64,000 bases of DNA, from positions 2,852,001 to 2,916,000 of the forward strand of contig WHVY01000006.1 in the NCBI GenBank assembly GCA_022266195.1. The letters run 5' to 3'. This stretch comes from Tetranychus cinnabarinus (taxonomy: Eukaryota; Arthropoda; Arachnida; Trombidiformes; Tetranychidae). Position numbers and translations under genes: made by a program. Below the pieces are notes generated by a model, which had not been told where the DNA came from, ran no database searches, and saw only the letters and a list, made by a program, of their open reading frames with translations. Below, piece by piece: positions 36,401 to 49,816 of this stretch (the first letter of the stretch is position 1; each line of letters opens with the position of its first letter).

Positions 36401-39400
36401 ATCTTCTTGAATAATATTATGAAGGAGAAGAAACAAATCAAGTCTTGGCTAAAATCATTTCCAAAGCAAAGGTAATTTAATTTAAATATACATTTGCAAG
36501 GATTTTCAATGAAACGTTCAAAATTTCAGCCATTTTCATCTTCTAATTCATTTGTTTTCCCTTCATTTTTACATTGACCGACCATCTAATTTAATGTTTA
36601 ATGATTATCCAACAAAACTGCCCAACTCAAGGTTATACCTTGAACCTTTAACCTTGCCTGCAGGTAATTTGGGCGAACTATGACCTACTTAGAGCATCAT
36701 TATTTAGCGATGCCAATGATTATCAAGTCTTTTCTTTGTGTTCGCCTTCTTTTTGTTCATTTACTTACCGCACTCTTGTTCATCCGAATGATCCCGACAA
36801 TCATATTTACCATCACATACTTGAATAGGCAAAAGACAGGATGATTTATCTGCACAGGAAAGTTGATTTTCACATGAAGGAAAGTAACAGTTTGATTCGT
36901 CCGATCCATCATCACAATCCCAAATACCATCGCAATGGTTTTTACGTGAGATACAATTTACTTTTGATTCATTGGCACATTTAAAATTGGATCCACATGA
37001 AGTCAGGCAATCAGCCTCATCAGAGCCATCAGCACAGTCTTTAATGCCATCACAGAGGGCTTCAGCAGACAAGCAAGCTTCCTTGTCATGATCAACAAAA
37101 CATCGTATTTGCTTAACATTACATTCCAATGGGCTGGCAGTTGTCCCAATAATGGACTCCATTGTTGTGTTAACCGGATAATCAGTAAAGGTTACATTGA
37201 CTGTATTTGTACCATTAATGGACTCGGTCACATTACCAATTATTTCGGGATTGGTTCCATTGGCAATTGAAGTTAGATTGACTGTTTCAACTTCACTGTT
37301 TAAGTAAGTTACATTTGCAATCAAACTAACATTAGCCTCTTGTTCCCAGTTTGTAACGTTAAGGATTGGCTTTTCATCATTATTGGTACCATTAAGAAAT
37401 ACTGGATTCACTGGTAAACTAGATTTGGTTACATTTTCATAGTCATTGGAAACGGTAGGATCAGTGTTATTTAAAATGATGGTTGGCTGTTTAACTGGAT
37501 TCATAGTTGGTTGAGTTGATTCATGGACATTGCCTTCAGTAGTTGAACTTGAAATGTTGTAATCCAATTTAGCAGGGTTAACGGTTTGATTGTAATCACT
37601 ATTGTGCGATATTTTGGCTGTTTCATCGTTAAACTGTCCATTGGTTGTTAGACTTGGTGTTGGGTTGGTTTGATTGCTTGTATAATTGGTTGTAGTTGAA
37701 AGTGAATAAGTAAATGAAGTTAAAGGTGTTGTGGTCATTATAATCTCTACTTTTTGGGTAACAATTGTTGAATTAATTGTTGACAATCCATTAATTTCTG
37801 GTTGTCTCGTTAAATTACCAGTCCGTGAATCAGTTTGATTAAATGGTTCATCGATAGTACCGTTAATTGAATTTATCAACAAGTAATTTGCTGGCGTTGT
37901 TTCGTGCTTTTTGTTTCTCTCATTTGTCGCCTCTCTAATTGAATCAAACCCTGTTCGGGTGTCACTTTCACTTGTATATGACAAGTTGGAGGATGATTGA
38001 GTTGTTGATTGTGATGATAATGTTGAACTTTTTTCACCAGATGATGACAGAACAGGTAACGCTTCAATGGACTGTGTTACTGATTTTAATGTTGTTGTCA
38101 ATACTGTTGTTGGTCTTGATGTTGATGATTGAATACCTTTTAATGAAGGTGTTGATGAATTAGTTACATTTTTTGGGTTTAGGGTTAGTTTTTCATCATT
38201 ATTATTATTGTTATTATTATTGTAAACATCAGTGTTAACAACATCCGAGTGTTTAGTATCATTAAAAGCAGACATTGTCTCGTTTGGTGGTAAATTTTGC
38301 AAATTATTTGGTTTTAAGTCAATGCTACTGCTGTTAACTAACGGCTGACTATGCGAACCGTTGACTGTCAAATCAATGACCATTCCGGTTTCAGGTAATT
38401 CAGTGGCAACTACTGGAGATGTTGGTGGGAATAATGAAGATGTTGACTGGTTAAAACCATCCAAAGTACTCATGTTTTCAGCATTTTCAATGAACCCAAT
38501 GGTTATTGTGGTTAAAAGGTTTGGCATCAAAGTGGTTGAATCATTATTCAACATCGGTGTTGACTGTAAATTAGATGAGATAGCAACTGAATTTAAGCCT
38601 TCATTGATCCGAGCAATTCCATCATTAGTATAGTTGAGTATTTCTCTGGTTATCTTTGTCATCTCGGAATTTGCTGGATTCATTGTAACAATGGGTAATG
38701 ATGGGAAACTGTTGTTGCTTGTTGTTTCCATAACCATCATGGTCATATCTACAGACGATTTGGTTGATGATGTTGATGATAATTCGGATGAATTGTAATG
38801 AACGGTAACATTCATTGGACTTGATTGTGGAGTTGGTGGCGTTGACCGTTGAGAAAGGTCAATCGTCTTGCCATCTCGTCTGGCTTGGTTGTTGTTATAC
38901 AATGAATCTACTGTGAAAAAGGTAATGAAAAAAAAGGAAAGTTGAAAAACCCAAAATACAAATTAAATGTTAAAACAAATTGTCAATATCAATGTTTGAA
39001 CAACTGAACAATCTATAAATTGCAACAATTATAGCTATTTAAAAAATGGTTAATTTCCTTGAATCTTCCTTATTCCTCTTTTTTTGTTTGATTAATTCCG
39101 TAATATTTACATTAAGGATTGTAACTGAAATTATAATTTTACTAATGAATAATGAATGGCGTAAATGATTTTGCATCCACTTCTTAATTACAATTCAATA
39201 ACAATTCTTGGATAAAGACAATTGCGCTGTTTGATTGTTGAGCTTTTGTCAATGTAATCAGTTTTTAACAGCTAAACCAATAACATTTCACATTACAGAT
39301 CAAGTTAATTGTAACATGAAATATCATTGTTTTTTGTCTCATAATTCATGTTTTCGTCATTTTGCTTTCAATTGTTTTCTGGTTTCCACCATTAAAGTGT

Positions 39401-42400
39401 ATCAAAAGAGTTGAATTAACCATTAAAATTGTTACCCAAATCTTGAAATCAGTGAACAAGTTAAGACAAAGGATGGGTTTACCTGAAACATCTTTATCAT
39501 CAAAATGAACTGGTTCAAAGGGATGATGGGAAATATCATCATCACTGGTATTGTTGTGATCAAATTCATCAGTAAATTGTAAAGTCCCATTGTAATTTGC
39601 TGTAACATCTAATTCATTACCAGAATTGACCAAAAGATCGCCAGCAATCACTCGGTTACCAGATTCTGGGTTTTGAGACTAAAAGGAGTGAACAAGAAAA
39701 ACAAGATTTAACATTAATTTTTAGGTATTACTAGATGAAGATGGATAACAATTAAAAATTGAAATGAATCCTTTAAATAACCAGATTTTCAGTGTAGCTC
39801 CAGTTATTAATAATTGTGAAAAGGTTGAGTTTAATGCAGCATTTTAAAGATTACCTGGATTAGACGTAAACTGTTGTTTAGTTGATTAAGTGAGGTTGAG
39901 TTGAATCGATCGGGTAAAACATATGATCGACTGATTGGGTCAAAATGGTGTCGCTGAGGATTGTGACCAGATTCATCTTGTACTAGCGAACCTTCCGAAT
40001 AATGTGGAGACGGAAACTCTTTACCGGTTCGATTAAATGTAGATGACTGATGTTGTCTCCAGGGTGAGTATGGCATTTCCAGAACAATTGTTCCCATGTA
40101 ATCGAAAACATCTGAATAGGAAGGAAAAAGGGAAAACAGTTTAATCAATCAATAACAATCAATAATTGCTAGACAATCACTCAGCAGACAACCAATTTTG
40201 ACCATTTTTTCACAATTTAAACACTTTATTTGTTTTGTACTTTCATGTCAAAAGCAGCTCAAATTGCTATTAATTATCGTTAATGACAACATTACTTAAA
40301 CTGATTTCAGACAAACAATACAAATTGCTGAAAAACATTGCCATTAACCATTTGAACTCTAGATTTGATGATTAATGGCAAAATGTGGCATCTTTTTTTA
40401 ATCAATATAATTATAGTTTTTGATTGATATTTGATCTTGAAGTGTCATTATTGATTAAAATAGAGATGAAAAAACAAATGCATTTATATTATCATTTTGG
40501 GGACAATTAAAGCAAAGCTAAATCAATGATTGAAAATAACTGAAAGCAAGAATTGAAAAGATATTTAAAATTAAATTGTTCCCGTAATTACTGTTAATTT
40601 GTCTTGTTCATTGGTTTTAAAAGTGAAATCTATTTCAAGATCATAGTAAGGATTGAATGGCAAGAAACTATTAATGGTTACATCCCAATTGATGGGATTA
40701 ATGCGTTAAATGATTAATAGTAATTACTCTTATGGATTAAATTGTAGCAAATTGATAGTAACCTTCATATTTACACTTGAAAACAACTAACCAACAATTA
40801 AAATTATTGCTTATTATTTACACAAATGTAAACAGTATTATGCATTCAGCTGCAGGTTGATATATTAAAATCAAAGACAAAAATTACCAATTCTGTTCAA
40901 TGTTTCACAAAACAATCAACATTTACATAATGTCAAAGTTAATTGAAAGATTAACTTTCTATGGATTCTGATTGTTATGAGATTTAATTTACCAATTTTA
41001 ATAACTAAATAATAAAAGCAAATATTGTGTGATATAATAGCATGGAATAGATTATATTTTGATTGTAAATATCATGAGAATTATCTGGTCAATGGAAAGC
41101 TATTAATTAGTGAAAATTTTCATTCAAATTTTACTATTTGATCAACTTTTAATTGGGCGTTTGCTCTGCAATCAAAGCTAGTAATTACTATTATATTTTA
41201 TAATGATAAGCAAATGAATAAGTATACAGAATTGTTCTCAATCAATCATTTAGAAAGTTTAATCAAGGTTAATCAATTCCTCTTGACATGATTATTTTTA
41301 TAGTTAAATCAAGGCTGATGCGTTAACCAGCAATTTGTCATCAATGATTAACTTTTACTGTAACAATGACCAACAATGTTTCCCATTCACCAGTTTTTTT
41401 CAAATACAAAGTGCAATCAAAGGCCAATCTCTAGGAATTGTAATGATAACTGAAAAAAAACATGAAACTTGATGATCATGTAAATGTTTGCCTGATGAAT
41501 TAATGGTGTTATCTTTTAATTAATTGATGATTAGTTAACAGGATTGCTTTAGGCTCTTCATGTTAATATTGTTGATGTTTTATTTAAAATGGTAACAATT
41601 GTCATTTAATGGTAACCCATTAATGTCACCTTATTTACATAAATTCATTGTTGATCTATCATTTCAATATTTGGGTTTTTGTTGATGTCTTTTTGCCTTT
41701 GTTTGGTTGAAGGGTTAAAGTTGGTCAAATGGTTAATATTACAGGTAACAAGGGTAAGAATTTGTTTTAATTATCATTAACATTCACTGTCGGTAAGGTT
41801 AATGTTGTTCAAGGAGGAAAGTAGGCCAATGGAGTAACGGAAGTAAAGTAAGGTGATAGTTAATGGTGATGATGGGGAGGAATGTGAAAGACTATGGAAG
41901 TAACCCTGAAATCATGATGATGATGTCAATAAGAGTTTCGGACAAATAGCCGGATCTTGTCTTAATTGTTGAAGAAAATTGCTTTTTTTGTTTTGTATAT
42001 TTTTGCATATTTCCATGTCTTTCACCTTCGTCAGGATAAGACTGGGATTCTTATGGGAAACGTTGACAGATGCTACTGAACTTAATGCTGATGATAATGA
42101 TGTTGGATGAAGTAAAGGGTTTCATCTTTAATGGTCATTTACAATTTCTTCTGACCTTAGACATCAACTCTGATGATTTCATGAAAATCTCACGATCCCA
42201 AATTAATGGATAACAATGTTTCAATGAAATATTGAAATACAAGACTTGTAATCATCAGTAAATTTTCTTGATTAAATTGTGCATTTAAATGTATTTCAAT
42301 TGATTCTATTGTAATTAAAAAGGCAATTGTTTCCAATTTTTCAATAATCACAGCTAAGGCTAACTTAAATTGGTCAAAATATACCAATTTGGATTGAATA

Positions 42401-45193
42401 AGAGTTAATCAGAGACTTGAAAGTGCAATTGAGTTTTCATTATAATCGGCTGATAATCACAGCTGTGATGATTTATAAATATTAACCTTAACCTTTAATT
42501 AAGCTTTAATTATTAAATTGCAAGCCAACTGCGATTTGAAAGATAAATTAAAAGTAAAAGTTGAAATATTGGTTTCGCCAGAAACACTGAAAATTGTTCA
42601 CGATTAGGTGAAAATGGGAAACAATTTCAACCGCAGTTAGCTGCTATTATAATCATCAATTTAATCATTTCACTCAAAACCAATAGTCAAACAAATTTAC
42701 TTTAATTGGAAGTGATTAGGAAAACAATTGAACTTATATTTAGCTGTTGAGATTGAAGTAGACTGATTCATGATGTTTAGTGAATGTATTAACATGTTAA
42801 CAGATAATGTTTATCAAGTTCACAATTTGGCTTTAAGTTGAAAGGGTTTCATTGTTTGTATATCAGATGATTAACATATCCAATAATCTGGTAAAGTAAA
42901 CCCAAACTGGTAAATCTAATCCATGTTGGTCAATCAGTTTTTTTTGGTAAACATTTGAAACCAATTTTTCTGTAACTGGATTATCATATTAAGATATTGG
43001 TTTACTTTTTGGGATTTTTTGGGTATTGATTAGGAGTTAACAACCAAATATAAGTTAATGAGATTCATATTGATTGACAATCAAGATGAAACAAGTTTTA
43101 ATTGGTTAAATTTAAATAATATTAATAGACTTTCCTGATGGAAAATCATTGAAACATTTTACTGTGAAAATGTTTGCATTGTTTCCAACTGGATTCATAT
43201 TAACATTGAGACACGAACAATCAATCAATTGTTTAAAAATCAAGATTAATACATTGTGAGATAATTTGAGATTCTGGAAATGAAATTTACCTGAATTTAG
43301 GGTGAAACAGTTTAATTAAATCCAAACAAATGGTTCAATTAATTTCATCAAATAGTTAATCTAAATGTTGATCAAGACGGTTAAACATATAGACAGCTTA
43401 TTAGCTTTTATACAAATTTCTGGATCAATTGTTCATTAAATGGAATCAGATGTTTGAATTTTGTTCATTTTTAAAATCAAATCTCATTAATGAACCAAGA
43501 AAAGCTGTTTCCAATTGAAATATACCTTGAACTAATCAACCAATTGTTTTACATAATTAGTGGAAAACAAATTGCTATTTCTCAGAATCACAGTTTGGTT
43601 AACAAGAGAAAGAAAAATCAGAAGAAAACTCTTTAACCAGATAATAATGATAATTGTAGTTGTAATTGTTTTGATTTGGCTTATTGATCATTGACAATCA
43701 AAAACAAAGGTTAAGGCATTCAAAATATAGCAACAATCAACAGAAATAAAACTGAAATTTGATTGTAATTGTATCTGATTGTAAGTGTTTGGTTGATGAA
43801 ATGAAATTGGCTGCCGATGAGAGTTACATTTTGGGTTTACAGGTTTACATTGGTACTTACATAAGGTGACTGCAAAAATTAATATGGTACTGATGAGGCC
43901 GAATAAAAAGCCTGAACAAAATAATCGGCAATTGGCACGTTTACCGGGTTTGATATTTTTTTCCGGATCGGAGATGTTTAAGGTTTCAACTCGCCTGTAA
44001 ATGAAAAATGAATTAACAATGAAAATGTTGGCAAATGGCGTTTTAATGAGAAACAATGGGATAATGTGTAGTTAATTAATGAGTGAAAGTGATTATTTGC
44101 TTTGATGGTTTGCTTGTTTGTTTTTTGCTTGTTTGTGGTGTTCAAATGAAATGTTTCATGAAAGCCAATAACAGGCAATGAAATTAAATTGATTATTGAA
44201 CTGATTAACCTGGAACCTTGAGTTGAAAATATGTTATACAATTCAATGGTTCAAAATAATATTAGTATGACAATCAATCCGCTTTCTTTGTAATAGTAAA
44301 CAATTTATGGGATAATTTTGCTTCTCTATGTCAACATAACTTAACAGAATCCGTTCTTCACTTTACAATTATCTTCATCATCTTCTTCATCTTCATCAAT
44401 AGTAGTTATCGTCATCTGGCTCTTCGTGAATTATGTCAAAACTTTCAAACACTCTTATTGAATCAACCTTGGAAGGTTTTTCCTGACTTATGTTCATTGA
44501 AACTTTATTATTGATACAAAGATGAGATGAGATTCAAATCGAGACTCAACTAACACCTAAAGATAGTTTTCATGATTTGAAAGATATTAATTCTGGTTCA
44601 TTGTCTAGTCTAGGTTTGCATAGGAAGGATTGGGATAAAAGTCTGAAATTGACACGCATTTCCTGATATTAATGGTATTTTTGTTCAATGTAATCATTGC
44701 ATGCAAATAAATATTGAAATTCATCTTTCATTATCGACATTGTCGATATAAGACTATCAAATTGGCTTACAATTTACCATCACAAACCATTTAAAAACGT
44801 AACTAATTGATGTAATCGATGGAAGTCAATTTAAATGTGAAAAATGTATTTTATATACTAAAGTATTGAATTGCTAACCGTATTTGCATTAAGTCATATT
44901 TGACTTGCCTTCATTAATATTTAGACGCAAATATTGGTGACATTTTTCCCTTTTTTTCAATGCAATTGTTTGATACAAAATGTGAGATGAATTTTCAACA
45001 TTATATCAACAGACTGTTTCCACTACATCATTATTAATCATGGTTAAGTGAGAAAAAAATTGACTAATGAATGGAGAAAAGCAGAGAATTGAAAATTGGT
45101 AATTTATACTTACTTTATTGATAAACCTTCCATCATTTGGTCTGTTGAATTGTTTGAGATTGAAATATTAGTTGATATTGTATTGTTAGACAT
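30494..45193 (-). CDS. Type II membrane mucin-like LDLa/SRCR serine protease homologue (inactive)
   Basis: Nine exons join in one frame to 1746 aa: 45114-45193, 43861-43994, 39855-40111, 39483-39678, 36769-38910, 35927-36046, 33148-33258, 32280-33066 and 30494-31907. No signal peptide; one TM helix near residues 50-72 (GFLFGLISTILIFAVTL) after a basic stretch implies a type II membrane protein. A Ser/Thr/Asn-rich ectodomain of about 600 residues with many N-x-S/T sites follows. Then come five LDL-receptor class A repeats (three at the end of exon 5, one each in exons 6 and 7, all phase 1), an SRCR-like domain, a second Ser/Thr linker and a trypsin-like domain. The order LDLa-SRCR-trypsin resembles corin/TMPRSS proteins. 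The protease is dead: SSAEC replaces AAHC, DPGSNLVC replaces GDSGGPLVC, and only the Asp (DFDLALI) remains. A Ser/Thr/Pro-rich tail ends the protein. Probably a binding or scaffold molecule; function unknown. Confidence 0.88.
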
Positions 45194-47227
45194 AATTGAG
45201 ATTGTAATTATTCCAATTAATTGTATCAATAGACGTTAATAAAGGACAGCAGTTAGGAACTTGTTCCTGGCTTTGTATCAGCACATTCAAGCTTCTTCAC
45301 TTGATTTTGTCTTCCTTTGAATCAACATTGACTTTTTTAAAAGCTCAGCTTTTATTTGTTTGAAAAATGTAATCCGTTGGTCAAACCGTTGTTGTTTCAA
45401 TCACAGTAATTAAATTTTTAAATAATCTTGCCCAATAAATTAACATGTATGGCTTCAGATTTGTCAGAGACATGGACGGACCAATCCAAGTTTGACATAA
45501 AATTTGGTTGATGATTGGGTTAAAAAAGGTTGAAATGGTGCGAGAAATAGTCAAATGAAATCACAAGGGTTACAAGATACAGGTTAAAAAGATTGGATAC
45601 TGAGGTAGGGTTAAAAGATTTTGACACGATGACGATCACAGAAGTCACTGGGTTTAGGTTGATTTAGGTTGAGATAAGGTTTTTATTTCAATGTATCTTT
45701 GAAATAAGGGTAAAGATGAACGATGAGTATGATGAAGGTTACTGTTGGCAACACAAATGTCAATAGGCAAAATCGGGTAAAGAATCAAATGAGAATCGTA
45801 ATAGAGCGAAATTTAGTACCAAATGTAAATTAAAGATTGATTCAAATTTACTGAAAGATAAATGGTTATCGGATAAGGCTAAGAAAGAGGAAATAGAAAA
45901 GGTTAAATTCAATTTAATCAATTCGTTATTTTATATTAACTCTATCTTTCCCTTTTTAAACTTGTCGCTCTTTGATTTCTTCTCTTGATTTTTTTTCTTC
46001 TTGTTCTCTCTGTTATACACTGAACGAGGAAGAAATTCACAATTTCATTGAGAGAAAAAATTGGATAAACGATTATGACGATAATGGTAAAAATGGAAAT
46101 AATGATGATTTGGGGTTCTCTTAAGATGATTTATTTAAGCTCCAACTGCAATTCCTTGGTACACATTGTTTGGATCCTTTTGTTGGGTTAAGGTGAAGGT
46201 TGATTAAAAACACAGGAACACAGTTAATTTACATGGCAATCACACATGAAAATAACTAAATTGGTTTATATAAAATTGAAAGATTGTTAACTTTTGGGTT
46301 TCGGTTAAAATTGTATTGAAAGTGAAACAAAATGGAAGTGAAAAAAAATTGTTTTGACTTGTCTTCAGGTTAAATGGATAAATTTAAAATTAAAAAATCA
46401 ATCGACTGGTTTTTGTTAGTTTTCATTGCGGGTTAAGTCTTGAAGAAAGTTACAATTCTAATTATGATGGCTAAAATCAGTAGACAGTAAAACTTTATCC
46501 ATCAACAATAATCTATTGATCTTAACTCTCACCAAATTACTAATCTAATGCTCGTTCGATAACGAAGTTTTTTTATTCAACTTGTAGTGTGGTTGTTGGG
46601 TGCTTACAAACAACCAGTCTTGAGGCAACTGGTTTAAAATATATTTTGCTTTTCAGTTTTATAGTATCATGACGGAGGAGGAGTTTTGGTTCACTGTATT
46701 GTAGAGGTTGGCAAAAGTATGGGGAGATTGTCATGATAAGTGAAGGCTATCGTTGCTATCGATTGATACTGAATCGTATATGTCATGGAAATAGTTTTTG
46801 GATGTTTCAAGATTAATTCACTAGGAATAATTTTCTTTTTGAAGCCAGTTGTGATTAGTTTTTCCCTTTCTTTTTTTAAATGTAGCCATTGAAGTATTAG
46901 TGAGAGGAAGTCATGTTTAGTCCGCAGGTAAAGTTGGTATCTTTGGCTAAAGGTAGAGGTTCTGAAGCTCGGAATACGAGGAGCGTTCTTGTAAGAGGTG
47001 ACATCTACCTTTACAAAATTGAAGTAGAAAAATGAAATGAATTCTACTGCCATCTGTTGGCTTTGTAATATTGTGTTTCAAAAAACAAAGAGAAGGGAAG
47101 AACGAGTAAACTGTCTAAAAATGTCTTTCTTGATCAATATTTATTGTGATTAATTTATTTGTTTCCTCCTTAATTTAAATTCATCACTAGAGATATTTAC
47201 ATCATCAACTTAACGAGCGAAATTACC
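45194..47227. other. Intergenic region, divergent promoters
   Basis: About 2 kb between the protease-homologue start (minus) and the zinc-finger gene (plus). A minus-strand open frame at 46691-47053 begins with ATG and has a possible donor (AAAG/GTAGAT) after 15 codons, but no partner exon or homology. No repeat seen. Confidence 0.4.
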
Positions 47228-48066
47228 ATGGATCCTATTACTTTGATTAGAACTCAAGCTGATAACTTTGAGAATTTTGGCAAGAAGATAATGGACATGC
47301 TGAGTCCTAACATCAAGGAAAAACATGGAGGTACCATTAATCAGCGTTTAGAAGAGGTTCAGATTGTTTTCAAAACAATTGAACAGCTCATTTCATCATG
47401 TGATCATCCTAATCAAAAAAATGTAAGTACCAAAACGACGCTAGTTGGATCTTCTAATGGCTCCATCAATGAGGCTAGCTTTGAAGAAAGTGATGACGAG
47501 GTTGTCCAACTGTTACTCTCGATGAAAAAAAATGTTTTCAACTGTAAATGTGGTGAATATCTTAATTCAATCACTGACTGGGATGAGCATCAAAAGATAT
47601 GTCCATGTTCATCGGAAAAAAGTACGTATTTATCTTTTAATCCTTTATGCCGTATTCAATGGTAAACAAAGCTTACCAATCTTGTGCTTCTCTTTTATAG
47701 CTATCGGAAAGCAATGTCCACTTTGCAAGAAAACATTTTTATCGTGCGTTGCTCTCAACATTCACTGCACAAAGAAGCATAATAAGAAGAAAATGCGAAC
47801 AGATTCAGTTATGCACTGTCCATGTGGTCAAACTTTTACTGCAAAATGGAGGCAAAACTGCGTACATAAACTGAACAGCCATGGGCGTGATTGCAAAGCC
47901 TTCAAGGTGAAAGGTAAGTTTTCCAAAATTATTCAGTGAGTTCCTAACATTTCTTTCCTTTACAGAGATTCAATGTGATATTTGTAAAAAAGGTTTCATC
48001 GAAAGGAAAAGCCTCGAATATCATGGACTCAAAGCTCATGGATTGGCAGTACCGGTCAATAGTTAA
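47228..48066 (+). CDS. C2H2 zinc-finger protein
   Basis: Three exons, 47228-47621, 47701-47913 and 47966-48066, join in phase 1 at both junctions to 235 aa. The N-terminal 100 residues are helical and acidic without fingers and include FEESDDEVVQLLLSMKK. A Cys/His cluster (NCKCGEY...DEHQKICPC) precedes two canonical C2H2 fingers with x2-x12-x4 spacing: CPLCKKTFLSCVALNIHCTK (closing His just after) and CDICKKGFIERKSLEYHGLK (likewise). A degenerate finger with CPCGQTF lies between them. Probably a nuclear nucleic-acid-binding protein. No named orthologue recognised. Introns are very short (79 and 52 bp). Confidence 0.88.
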
Positions 48067-49179
48067 TCATCTTCATTTAATTTCAGGGGCGAGTAAGTTG
48101 GATATGTAATTGTGTGTGAGCTCGCGACGCGAGATAAATCTTTATTTCCCTTTAAGGTAGTGAAATTTTCAGTTCGACGAAGTTACTTTTAAATTAATCC
48201 ACAAAAAAGCAAAATCTTTCAGCTATAGTTCAAATGATAAATCTTTAATAACATAACCACGCTGATTAGATCATTACATTGTTAGCCGTAGTCTTTGATG
48301 TTCGAGAACGTTCGGTTTCACCATGACAATTGAGTAGAGGAAATTGTTGGACTATTCAATTTTATTTCTTCCACCATATTCTCCTTTCCTGGATCCTCAT
48401 TTAAATATGTTCAATCAAAAATTAAATCAAAAGACTACGACTGAAAAATAGCTCTGATGTATACTCGTTTCTAACCAAATTTTACTAATCAGCTTAATTC
48501 AGAATACCCACATCATTATGCAATCTTTGGAAAAATTTTCAAGACTTTAATCATGCGATGCAGAATTAAATTATGATCTTATGGTTTTTTTTTCATAATG
48601 ATTCAGTTCACAGAATTTCAATGCAGATACATTTTTGAAACTTCTAGATCGTACTGTTGATTGTAATCAGGAGCAGCTTTGGCGAACTAATGTGATCATA
48701 AATCTCATCTAAACATCATATTCTCATCTTTAATTTTAATTTCTCTCTTATCCTCTTTCTCTTCTTTCTATTCCTCTCTTTATCTAACAACCACCTTCCT
48801 TTTAATATAGAACTCTTATACTTTGTTTTCAATTATTCACCCAACTCTTCATCTTTGTAACACAATCTTTCTGACTTCTTTTCACATTTTGCTCAAAAAT
48901 CTCATTTCTTATTATACAAAGTTTTACAAATATAAAAAAATCATTTAATGGAAATTGTCAGATGAATTAATTAAATGACTTGATACCGATCAATATTTGG
49001 ATCACTCAACATTTCAATTGTTGTTTCAATTCTCATTTCTTGATCTACCATATTTATCGGGAATTCAATTTGATTACAACTTAGAGCCAGTGGCCATCTC
49101 TTTTAAACGTTCAATTAAAAATATCATGAGTTTATGGTCCGATGTAGCTTACAAAATAAAAAAGGTCAACAAAACAAGG
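48067..49179. other. Convergent 3' interval
   Basis: About 1.1 kb between the zinc-finger stop and the ARL5 stop. A pyrimidine-rich block lies near 48735-48800. An open plus-strand stretch overlapping the ARL5 end (48997-49230) is antisense to it and is not supported. Confidence 0.4.
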
Positions 49180-49816
49180 TCAACTTCGGGCCTTCAGCTG
49201 ATTGGCAATCCATTCGAGTCCTTGGTATAAACCTTCTCCGGTTAAGGCACAGCAAGCTTGTATTTGCCAATGATGTTTCTTGATTGACGTTAGACTTAAT
49301 TGATCTGAAATCTCTGCTGGCGTCAAACACCCTTTTACATCTTGTTTATTAGCATAAATCAAAATAGATGCTTTCTTTAAATCTTCGTGAGATAACATTT
49401 TCCAAAGCTCGTCCTTAGATAATTTCAACCTTTCTCGATCAGTTGAGTCGATAACAAGTATTATAAATTCTGTATTACTATAATAGGCACTCCATCCTTG
49501 TCGAAGGGACTCTTGACCGCCGATGTCCCACATTATGAAACGGATATTTTTCCAAACAACCTCTTCAACGTTACTTCCTAATGTCGGCGATGTATGTACA
49601 ACTTCGTTCATGATAAATTGGTATAAAATTGTCGTTTTTCCAGCATTATCTAAACCAATTATGACAATTTTATGCTCTAATTAGTTTGAAAAGGGGAAAG
49701 AGTTGAATAAAAAGAGAAAGAAAAATACAAATTAATATAAGAACATCAGAAAAAAATATGAAATATTTACCTTCATTTGTAAACAATGACCATATCTTGG
49801 TGAAAAGTAGACCCAT
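49180..49816 (-). CDS. ARL5: ADP-ribosylation factor-like GTPase ARL5
   Basis: Small GTPase of the trans-Golgi that recruits the GARP tether in animals. Two exons, 49771-49816 and 49180-49676, join in phase 1 to 180 aa (human ARL5A 179). Gly2 (MGLLFTKIW) allows N-myristoylation. The P-loop is GLDNAGKT, the switch II region WDIGGQESLRQGW, the guanine-base motif NKQD, and the G5 segment CCALTGEG. The diagnostic family stretch FIMNEVVHTSPTLGSNVEEV is present. A 94-bp intron separates the short first exon. Paralogues A and B cannot be distinguished; invertebrates usually have one. Confidence 0.95.

Noticed and set aside
46691..47053. 120-codon minus-strand ORF before the zinc-finger gene
   Set aside because: No domain, no splice partner, and composition like surrounding non-coding DNA; cannot be supported as a gene.
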